Below, piece after piece: positions 16,866 to 24,196 of a DNA stretch of 64,000 nucleotides; position 1 is the first letter of the stretch; each line of letters opens with the position of its first letter. Both the position numbers and the translations under genes were made by a program. The DNA is taken from the NCBI RefSeq assembly GCF_008935075.1, contig NZ_CP044545.1:3103587-3167586 (forward strand). The letters run 5' to 3'. The notes beneath the pieces were generated by a model. That model saw only the letters and a program-made list of their open reading frames with translations. It did no database searches and had not been told where the DNA came from. This stretch comes from Pradoshia sp. D12 (lineage in GTDB: Bacteria; Bacillota; Bacilli; Bacillales; Pradoshiaceae).

Positions 16866-18524
16866 TCACTTATTCCATAGCTCAATACGGTCTTTTATTA
16901 GTTTGGTATATTCCTTTTCAGCTTGTTCGACATCCGCTTTTTCCAAATCCTTCATAAAGGTATCCCACACTTTATCAAAGTTATCTGGATCTGCCAGAAT
17001 AGCTTCTGGAATCCGTTTTTTCACGATATCAAGACACTTTTGCATGATAAGCTCCGTATCAGAACCTGAAGGGACTGCCATATTAAAAGCTGCTCCCCAT
17101 TCTTTTACAGGGAAATCTTCTTTTTGTGGATACAAATCGGCCCACATCTCTACGCCATAATTAGAAAGTACTTCTTTTTCAACATCAGTATAGCCGTCTT
17201 TGATTTGCTCTCTACTGGCAATTGAAAAGGTTTGTCCAGTTGAATCTGTTATTCCATCCCCGTAATAAGGAGCAAAGCCTTTTAATGCACCAATACCAGT
17301 TTCCTTTACATAATTGGCATTGCTATTACGCTGATCCATTTCTTCTTTCGAGATGACACGTTTACCATCTACAACCTCATAATGCTCCCCTTCAATTCCC
17401 CAGTTTTGAAGAATCTGTCCTTCTTCAGAGGCAAGATAATCGATAAATTTAATGGCACGTACCGGATCCTCATTATCTACTGTAATCCCGATGCCCCATC
17501 CGCCTAGATAGCCAGTATCCTGGAAATTATGATGTTTGAATTGTTCATTAAGTGTTACAGGATACATTCCATACATACGCTCTGTTTTTCCAGATTCACG
17601 CAGCGCACGGTCTGCATCGCCAATCTGCCAATCCGTATCGGTTACGGAAAGAACACGGCCAGAAGAAATCTTAGCTAAATATTGGTCGTATTTTTGTACA
17701 AAGCTTTCCTTATCCAATAAATCAATATCATTCATATGGTTTAACCAGCGGAAATATTCTTTTTCTTCAGCCCGGCGATAATGTAATTTTGCTTCATGTG
17801 ATTTTGGATCGATATAAAATTCTCCATCATCAGGTGCACCTGTTGCATAAAATGCAGGATTTGTGGTAGATATCTGGATGCGCCAGTCATCAGCCAGTAG
17901 GGATAAACCTATCGTTGGCTTTCCATCAATCGTTGGATATTTAGCCTTATATTCCTTAATAGCCTTCTCTACATCCTCCACTGTGCGGATTTCAGGATAA
18001 TCTAATTTTTGAACAACATCATGCTGGAGCATAAACCCAGTGCCTGGCTCGAAATACGTCTGATCAACAGCTGCAGTTGGAAGGATATAAATCCCTTCAT
18101 CTTCATTACTCCATTTCAATCGATTTAAATAATCACCATAAATTTTCTTTAAATTAGGTGCATGTTCTTCAATTAAATCTGTCAGGTCTATAAAAGCTCC
18201 TGCATCAACCAAATTACCAGCATTCCCTTTTGGTAAAATTAAATCCGGATACTCCCCGCTTGCAATCATAAGCGAGATTTTCTGATCTCCGCCATTTACA
18301 TCAAATTCAGGATCAATTGTCACATCTGTTTTATCCTTGATTGCTTTGCTCACTGGACTTTCCATCTTATCCCATTGAGAATGCGGATCAGCGCTAAATA
18401 AAGAAAAAGTAACAGGCCCAGTTGTCTCTTCCTTCGGACTCGAAGTACTATCATCCTTACAACCAGTTATCACCAACATAACGGCCATCAAAAGAATTAG
18501 TACTGATTTCGTTTTTGTTTTCAT
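16866..18524 (-). CDS. Extracellular sugar-binding lipoprotein of ABC importer (LplA-type)
   Basis: The 552-residue protein opens with MKTKTKSVLILLMAVMLVITGC, a lipoprotein signal with lipobox ITGC, so the mature protein is anchored outside the membrane. The rest is a large type of family 1 solute-binding protein as in LplA/YtcQ, with Trp-rich ligand-site stretches such as GYLGGWGIGITVDNEDPVRA. It delivers oligosaccharide to the two permeases encoded just upstream. No ATPase gene is present nearby, so a shared MsmX-type ATPase is expected. AAGGAG precedes the ATG. Confidence 0.92.
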   Translation of the reverse strand: MKTKTKSVLILLMAVMLVITGCKDDSTSSPKEETTGPVTFSLFSADPHSQWDKMESPVSKAIKDKTDVTIDPEFDVNGGDQKISLMIASGEYPDLILPKGNAGNLVDAGAFIDLTDLIEEHAPNLKKIYGDYLNRLKWSNEDEGIYILPTAAVDQTYFEPGTGFMLQHDVVQKLDYPEIRTVEDVEKAIKEYKAKYPTIDGKPTIGLSLLADDWRIQISTTNPAFYATGAPDDGEFYIDPKSHEAKLHYRRAEEKEYFRWLNHMNDIDLLDKESFVQKYDQYLAKISSGRVLSVTDTDWQIGDADRALRESGKTERMYGMYPVTLNEQFKHHNFQDTGYLGGWGIGITVDNEDPVRAIKFIDYLASEEGQILQNWGIEGEHYEVVDGKRVISKEEMDQRNSNANYVKETGIGALKGFAPYYGDGITDSTGQTFSIASREQIKDGYTDVEKEVLSNYGVEMWADLYPQKEDFPVKEWGAAFNMAVPSGSDTELIMQKCLDIVKKRIPEAILADPDNFDKVWDTFMKDLEKADVEQAEKEYTKLIKDRIELWNK

Positions 18525-18580
18525 TCTCTTTTCTCCTTATCATTTATTGTCAAACAGATCATGATCTGTTTTAACTTAAA

Positions 18581-19495
18581 TCAGCTTTTTACGGCACCTA
18601 ATGTCATACCCTGTACAAAAAAGCGTTGTAGGAACGGGTATACTAGCAGAATAGGAACAATAGTGACAACTGAAATCGCCATTTTGATGGATTCCGGTGA
18701 TACAGATGAAGCAGCTGCTTCACCGCTCGAAGTCCGATAAGCATTAGGATCACTGGCACTAACAGTCGTATTTTGTAAGATTTTCATTAATTCATATTGC
18801 AAGGTTGTTAAACTCTCATTTGAACTATTATATAAATACGTATCAAACCAGGAATTCCATTGACCAACTGCTACAAATAAAGCAATTGTCGCTAAAACGG
18901 GCGTACACAGCGGCAATACAATTCTCCAAAAAATAGTAAAATCATTAGCTCCATCAATTTTTGCTGATTCCTGTAAGGCATATGGCAATCCATCCATAAA
19001 GGACCGAACAATGATGATATTGAAGGCATTAACCATACCAGGCAATACATACACCCAGAATGTATCGATTAAGCCTAAATCTCTCATAAGCATATATCCA
19101 GGAATTAATCCACCTGAGAAATACAAGGTTAAAACCAAGATCGTTGAAACAAATTTACGTCCACTAAAATCAGCACGACTTAAAGTAAAAGCCACCATTG
19201 CTGATGATAATACTCCAAGTACAGTCCCGATTATGGTACGAAGTGTTGAATTAACAAATCCTGTTACCAAATTATCGTACTGAAAAATAGTTTTATAGTT
19301 TTCCAGCGTAAACTCTCTTGGGAATATCGTAATTCCCCCTCGAATCGTGTCATTCGACTCATTAAAGGATATAGCCAATACATTCAAAAATGGATATAGG
19401 GTAACGACGAATACAAGTGTTAGAAAGATATAATTACAAATATCGAATATTCGGTCGTCCCGGCTGGGTCTCACGTTAACTCCTTTGCTACTCAC
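18581..19495 (-). CDS. ABC sugar permease (YtcP/AraQ-type)
   Basis: The 304-residue inner membrane protein has six predicted segments and the MalG-like EAA loop: ALQESAKIDGANDFTIFWRIVLPLCTPVLATIA. This cytoplasmic loop contacts the ATPase. It begins with GTG at 19495, placed shortly after GGGGTGA. It pairs with the LplB-type permease encoded 12 bp upstream. Substrate is inferred from the locus to be a plant oligosaccharide. Confidence 0.92.
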   Translation of the reverse strand: MSSKGVNVRPSRDDRIFDICNYIFLTLVFVVTLYPFLNVLAISFNESNDTIRGGITIFPREFTLENYKTIFQYDNLVTGFVNSTLRTIIGTVLGVLSSAMVAFTLSRADFSGRKFVSTILVLTLYFSGGLIPGYMLMRDLGLIDTFWVYVLPGMVNAFNIIIVRSFMDGLPYALQESAKIDGANDFTIFWRIVLPLCTPVLATIALFVAVGQWNSWFDTYLYNSSNESLTTLQYELMKILQNTTVSASDPNAYRTSSGEAAASSVSPESIKMAISVVTIVPILLVYPFLQRFFVQGMTLGAVKS

Positions 19496-19507
19496 TATCT
19501 CACCCCA

Positions 19508-20473
19508 TTACATTACACTTTGGTTTGTAAATCTCTTGAAAATGCCATTTGCTAAGAATAATAAAATGATGCTGACTAAAGAATTGAATATCCCAATTGC
19601 CGTACCATACGAGAATCTTCCAAGACCAATACCGTAGTTTAAGGCATATAAATCTAAAACCTCTGCATAATCAACAACAGTAGCATTACCCAGCAAGAAT
19701 TGTTTTTCGAAGCCAATGGAAATCAAATGACCAATCGATAAAATCAAAACAACCAAGATGGTCGGCCGAATACCCGGTAAGGTAATATGCCATATTTGCC
19801 TCAAACGGCTTGCTCCATCCACCTTTGCTGCTTCATATAATTGAGTGTCAATTCCAGCCATGGCCGCTAAAAAGATGATTGAGTTCCAGCCCATCTCTTT
19901 CCAAAGGTCGGATAATGTAACAATGATCCAGAATAAATTTCCCTGTGTCATAAATTGATAGGGTTCATCCAAAATACCTGTTGTAGTCAACAACTGATTG
20001 ATGGCTCCCCCATCGACCGAAAGCATTTTTGTTACAATCCCTGCTACTACAACCCAAGAAACAAAGTGAGGAAGGTATGATACAGTTTGGATCGTTTGTT
20101 TAAATGCCTTCTTACGTATTTCATTAATACAAATGGCAAATATAATAGGGATAACAAATCCAAGTATCAGACCCATTAAGCTCATTGCAAGCGTATTACG
20201 TAAAGCAAGAAAAAACCTCTCGTCCTGAAAAAGTGCAATAAAGTGGTCAAATCCCACCCATTCCTGTTCCATAAATGATCTGGCTGGCTTGAAATTTTGA
20301 AAAGCCATTGTCCAACCCCATAAAGGGATATAGTTAAAAACAAACACCCACGCAACAAATGGCAATGACATAAGGTACAAATACTTTTGATTTTTTATTG
20401 ACGTCCACATTCTTTGCGTTCTTGTAGGAGCTGCCTTCATAATTGTATGCGCTTTCTTTTCTGCCGTCTGCAT
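19508..20473 (-). CDS. ABC sugar permease (LplB-type)
   Basis: The 321-residue permease has a cytoplasmic N-terminus, a first membrane segment near YLMSLPFVAWVFVFNYIPLWG, and the EAA loop YEAAKVDGASRLRQIWHITLPGIRPTILVV. Its length and N-terminal IPLWGW motif are typical of LplB/YteP proteins. It is the first gene of the transporter unit, starting after a terminator and a possible promoter at 20560-20589. GAGGT lies before the ATG. Confidence 0.92.
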   Translation of the reverse strand: MQTAEKKAHTIMKAAPTRTQRMWTSIKNQKYLYLMSLPFVAWVFVFNYIPLWGWTMAFQNFKPARSFMEQEWVGFDHFIALFQDERFFLALRNTLAMSLMGLILGFVIPIIFAICINEIRKKAFKQTIQTVSYLPHFVSWVVVAGIVTKMLSVDGGAINQLLTTTGILDEPYQFMTQGNLFWIIVTLSDLWKEMGWNSIIFLAAMAGIDTQLYEAAKVDGASRLRQIWHITLPGIRPTILVVLILSIGHLISIGFEKQFLLGNATVVDYAEVLDLYALNYGIGLGRFSYGTAIGIFNSLVSIILLFLANGIFKRFTNQSVM

Positions 20474-20559
20474 TGATACCTCCCCCTTTTCTTACATTAA
20501 TGATAACCGAATCAAAAAGGTGGAAATACCATACAGATTTAGGAGAAAATCAGGTGAAA

Positions 20560-20589
20560 ATTTTAGATATGCAGTTCATATATATGCAA
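20560..20589 (-). promoter_or_regulatory. Possible promoter and direct repeat before the transporter genes
   Basis: TTGCAT (20589-20584), 18 bp, TAAAAT (20565-20560). TGCATAT occurs twice here, 15 bp apart (20588-20582 and 20573-20567). A direct repeat next to a -35 could be the site of the AraC-type regulator encoded upstream. This is a guess from position. Confidence 0.35.
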
Positions 20590-20595
20590 GGTAAA

Positions 20596-20631
20596 ATAAA
20601 AAAGCCAAAGCATTCATCAACAAAGCTTTGG
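20596..20631 (-). terminator. Terminator after the response regulator gene
   Basis: GCCAAAGC and GCTTTGGC arms (20604-20611, 20624-20631), followed on minus by TTTTTTATTTT. It separates the regulator pair from the transporter genes. Confidence 0.85.
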
Positions 20632-20641
20632 CAAGGTACTA

Positions 20642-22168
20642 TTACCCAGTATGATTTCGGTAGGCAGAAGGTGAGATCCCTTCATATTTTTTGAACTTTC
20701 TATGAAAATAATCAACATCGGCATACCCAATTTTTTCGGCAACCTCATAAACCTTTAAACCTTTTTGTAATAATATTTTTCCATTTTCAATACGGACCTT
20801 ATCTAAATACGTATTAAAATATTCACCGGTATAATTTTTAAATAATTTTCCAAGATAGGCACTATTATAATTGAATACCACAGCAAGACTTTCCAACCGG
20901 AGATTTTGATTATAATTCTTATGAATTAAATCAATCATTTTCTTCATTTGTGTGCCGGTCAACCCATTATCAATTCTTTTTATAATAGACTCAAACTGTT
21001 GAAAAATATATTCGATTAAGTCAGACATAGTTTCGATTTTATAAATATCAGTGGCACAATCATTAACCTTCATTGAATCTAAACCAATGGAAGAATTTAA
21101 TTGCAACAGCTTATTCATTGTATGGGTATAGATGTAAATAAACTGTTTCTTTATTTGCTGTTCCGAAAAATCTCGATGCATCATTTCTCTTCCAAGTTCA
21201 TCTATAACAGTTCTGCAAGTATCAATATTAACAACATCTATCGCATAATAAAGGCGGTTTAAATATTCATCTAGCAGTAGTTCTTCTTTTAAAATCCCAT
21301 GGGCGCTATCCAACTCTTTTCTATGGCTCTTTGTTAATATTTGTCCTTTTTCAAAATAAAATTGATGTTTAATCAAGGTAAGTGCTGTTTGATAGGATTC
21401 CTGTATACCGTATACACTCGGCATAAATTCTCCCAATGCAATACTTTTACAAAACGGATGAATCTGTTTCATTAATTTTTGCTTGATCATGTCAGTCCGA
21501 GAAATAAATGAATAATCTGATCTCAAATAAACAGCTGCATACCCATTTATCGTAAAAACAACGCCCTTTTTACAATCCTCGAAGAAGGATACTAACTCTG
21601 ATTTTATTTTTTTCTGCCCATTCTCATAGCACTGAATTAATAAAATTTGACATCCGCTATCCTCCAATTCAAACTTATGAAGATTTTCTTGAACATTAGC
21701 CATTTCTTTAAAATCATTCAGACATAAGGAAGCGAGAAATTCATCCCTTTCGTGACAGTACTCAGCCTGAATCAAACTGGACCATTGTTTCCTTTCCTCA
21801 ATATTTTGACGCAAGTCAATCAGGTACTGAATCAACTCCTCCTCGTCAATTGGCTTAAGCAAATAACCCGCTGTTTTTGCTTTGATTGCCCTTTTGGCAT
21901 AAGCAAAATCTGAATAGCCACTCAGAACAATAAAAGAAATATCATTATCCTCTGCACGTATTAACTCAATAAGGGAAATACCATCCATCTCTGGCATACG
22001 AATATCTACAATCATTAAATCGGGTTTACACCGGCAGTATTCCTCATAGCCTTCCTTTCCATTTCTAGCCAATGCAATGATTCGAAAACCGTATTCCTCC
22101 CAATTGATCAGAGTTTTTAAGCCTTCACGAATCATAGGTTCATCGTCAACAATCAATACATTAAACAT
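20642..22168 (-). CDS. Response regulator with AraC-type DNA-binding domain (YesN-type)
   Basis: The 508-residue regulator has an N-terminal receiver domain (1-120) with acidic pocket VDDEP, phospho-acceptor in LMIVDIRMPEMDG near Asp55, and the SGYSDFAYAKRAIKAKTAGYLLKP signature. A long middle region follows, then a C-terminal AraC helix-turn-helix pair (about 405-505; VAEKIGYADVDYFHRKFKKYEGISPSAYR). It overlaps the sensor kinase gene by 8 bp. The pair presumably senses an extracellular sugar cue and activates the transporter and glycosidase genes. Such YesMN-type pairs are common in carbohydrate loci of Bacillaceae and Paenibacillaceae. Confidence 0.93.
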   Translation of the reverse strand: MFNVLIVDDEPMIREGLKTLINWEEYGFRIIALARNGKEGYEEYCRCKPDLMIVDIRMPEMDGISLIELIRAEDNDISFIVLSGYSDFAYAKRAIKAKTAGYLLKPIDEEELIQYLIDLRQNIEERKQWSSLIQAEYCHERDEFLASLCLNDFKEMANVQENLHKFELEDSGCQILLIQCYENGQKKIKSELVSFFEDCKKGVVFTINGYAAVYLRSDYSFISRTDMIKQKLMKQIHPFCKSIALGEFMPSVYGIQESYQTALTLIKHQFYFEKGQILTKSHRKELDSAHGILKEELLLDEYLNRLYYAIDVVNIDTCRTVIDELGREMMHRDFSEQQIKKQFIYIYTHTMNKLLQLNSSIGLDSMKVNDCATDIYKIETMSDLIEYIFQQFESIIKRIDNGLTGTQMKKMIDLIHKNYNQNLRLESLAVVFNYNSAYLGKLFKNYTGEYFNTYLDKVRIENGKILLQKGLKVYEVAEKIGYADVDYFHRKFKKYEGISPSAYRNHTG

Positions 22169-23951
22169 GGCTATCTCTCCCTATTGGAATTCTAAATTGT
22201 ATAACGGTTCCTTTATTAAGCTCACTTTGAATAGAAAGACCATATTCTTCTCCATAAATGAGCACCATCCTTTGATGGACATTCCTCAGCCCTATATGTT
22301 TCCCCTCTTCTTGATGGTTAATGGATTGAAGAATATCCATTAACCTCTGTTCCGAAATACCAATCCCATTATCAGAAACGATGATTTCTAAATCACACTC
22401 TTTTTTCTCGATTGTCACCCACACTTTTCCACCGTTATCTAATAAATCGAATCCATGAATAACAGCATTTTCAACCAAGGGCTGAATGATTAATGGCTGA
22501 ATCAGCACGGTCAAAGCTTCTTCTTCTATATCCAGCTCATATTCCAACCTGTCCTGATAGCGGAATTTCTGTATTTGCAAATAGAGATTCACCATTTCCA
22601 ATTCTTTTGACAGAGGAATTTTTTGACCCTGAATCTCCAAGCTGTGGCGCATCATTCTGCCAAGCATTTTTACAACATTCGCCACATCCTTCGCTCCCTC
22701 CATATGGGCTTTCATCCGAATAGACTCTAATGTGTTAAATAAAAAATGCGGGTTTATCTGGCTGGCCATCATTTTAATTTTGATTTCATTTTGCCTAATT
22801 TCCAACAGACTTTTCTGCCTATTCGTTTCCTCCACCTTGGCAATGAGCTCTCGCAGATTTGCCACCATTCGATTAAATTGCTTGGATAATGTACCAATTT
22901 CATCTTCCCCATCCACTTCAATCATGCTTGATAAATCACCGGCTGAAACCAAATCTATTTGCTTGCTCAATTTAGAAACCCGCTTAGAATAAAGGATTGA
23001 TACAATGGAAATTAATACGCCAGCTAATGTAAATCCAAGCAGGGTAACAAAAAAACCCATCATACTGATGTTATTGGCATCTTTCATCATTTGGTCTTCT
23101 GTCATAACTGATATAATCCGTAAATGATCTTGACTTTGTTCCAGTAAGGAATCCTCCATAACCACAGATTTTTTGCCATTTAATTTACCTTCATAAACTT
23201 TGAATCCATCCTCTTCACTTACCTTTTCTAATGAAGGGATGACACTGGAAAGCTTTTGTCCCATATGCTTTTTCTGATTGGAGGCTACAATATTATTCTC
23301 CTCATCAACAATCATTGCCCTCAGGGTCTCCTGATTCAATATCCATTCCAACTCTGAAGTATTCACTGTTATAACAAGCGCCCCGTATGTATTAGTCTTA
23401 AGAAAATTAATACGTCTCACAAGTGATAAATAGGGCCCATTATCCTTAGTTGAATCATTGACGTAATACCATCTCATTAAATCAGGATTTTTCGTTGTTT
23501 CCTGATACCATTCTTCTTTTTTTACCTCTTCATCAATAGGTATAAATTCCCAATTATTTAACATCGTTGGATTATCCATGAAAAATCGAATTGTCGAGAT
23601 TTCATTATAGTATTCAAGGTAATATGTAAATAGCTTATAATTTTCATAGGCTTCTACAACCTGATAACGCGAATCATAAGAGGTATTTGCGACCGTATCC
23701 AGCTGCTGATCAAACTGAAGGTTGTCAGATATATAGATTGGTACTTTTAAAACCTCAGCCGTTCTCTTTTTCATTCGTTCCATATTCATTTTCGATTCAC
23801 TGATGGCGTCTTCAATAGCTCCATTTCGCAATTGCTGAGTTAAATATAGACCAACTATACTAATCGGAATCGCTACCAGAATAACCAGGGATATAATCAA
23901 CTTATCTCTTAATTTCATATTATTTAATTTGCGAGTAATATACGCTATCAT
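22161..23951 (-). CDS. Sensor histidine kinase (YesM-type)
   Basis: The 596-residue membrane kinase has a first membrane segment at about residues 17-37, an extracellular sensor of about 250 residues, a second membrane segment (about 290-315), HAMP (SIVSILYSKRVSKLSKQIDLV onward), a His_kinase domain with the phospho-His in QINPHFLFNTLESI, and a HATPase domain ending DNGIGISEQRL...GLRNVHQRM. The ATG at 23951 lies 7 nt after GGAGG and is preferred over the in-frame TTG at 23954. Its promoter region carries a perfect cre. Confidence 0.93.
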   Translation of the reverse strand: MIAYITRKLNNMKLRDKLIISLVILVAIPISIVGLYLTQQLRNGAIEDAISESKMNMERMKKRTAEVLKVPIYISDNLQFDQQLDTVANTSYDSRYQVVEAYENYKLFTYYLEYYNEISTIRFFMDNPTMLNNWEFIPIDEEVKKEEWYQETTKNPDLMRWYYVNDSTKDNGPYLSLVRRINFLKTNTYGALVITVNTSELEWILNQETLRAMIVDEENNIVASNQKKHMGQKLSSVIPSLEKVSEEDGFKVYEGKLNGKKSVVMEDSLLEQSQDHLRIISVMTEDQMMKDANNISMMGFFVTLLGFTLAGVLISIVSILYSKRVSKLSKQIDLVSAGDLSSMIEVDGEDEIGTLSKQFNRMVANLRELIAKVEETNRQKSLLEIRQNEIKIKMMASQINPHFLFNTLESIRMKAHMEGAKDVANVVKMLGRMMRHSLEIQGQKIPLSKELEMVNLYLQIQKFRYQDRLEYELDIEEEALTVLIQPLIIQPLVENAVIHGFDLLDNGGKVWVTIEKKECDLEIIVSDNGIGISEQRLMDILQSINHQEEGKHIGLRNVHQRMVLIYGEEYGLSIQSELNKGTVIQFRIPIGRDSHV

Positions 23952-23970
23952 CAACGAACCTCCAACAAAT

Positions 23971-23984
23971 AGTAAGCGCTTACA
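23971..23984 (-). promoter_or_regulatory. Perfect cre (CcpA site) at the kinase promoter
   Basis: Reading minus, TGTAAGCGCTTACT matches the consensus TGWAARCGYTWNCW at all 14 positions. It lies about 12 bp downstream of a TATAAT box (24001-23996), over or just after the expected transcription start, which suits repression by blocking RNA polymerase. Confidence 0.85.
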
Positions 23985-24155
23985 TATATAAATATATTAT
24001 ACATGAGATTTTTTAAAGAATTTTCCAAATAAAGTGGTATATTTTTTATGATTTTTCATGTCATAATTAGTGATTACGCAAAACCTCACGGTAATAACTC
24101 CCATTTATTTTATATTTATCCACATGCTCACTCTATACCAATTATCGATAAACGT

Positions 24156-24188
24156 AAAAAAACACTATATTTGACTATAGTGTTTTTT
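24156..24188. terminator. Terminator after the GH3 gene
   Basis: AACACTATA (24161-24169) and TATAGTGTT (24176-24184) with A-run and T-run on either side. It ends the glycosidase transcript before the kinase promoter. Confidence 0.9.
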
Positions 24189-24196
24189 GTCTCTTA

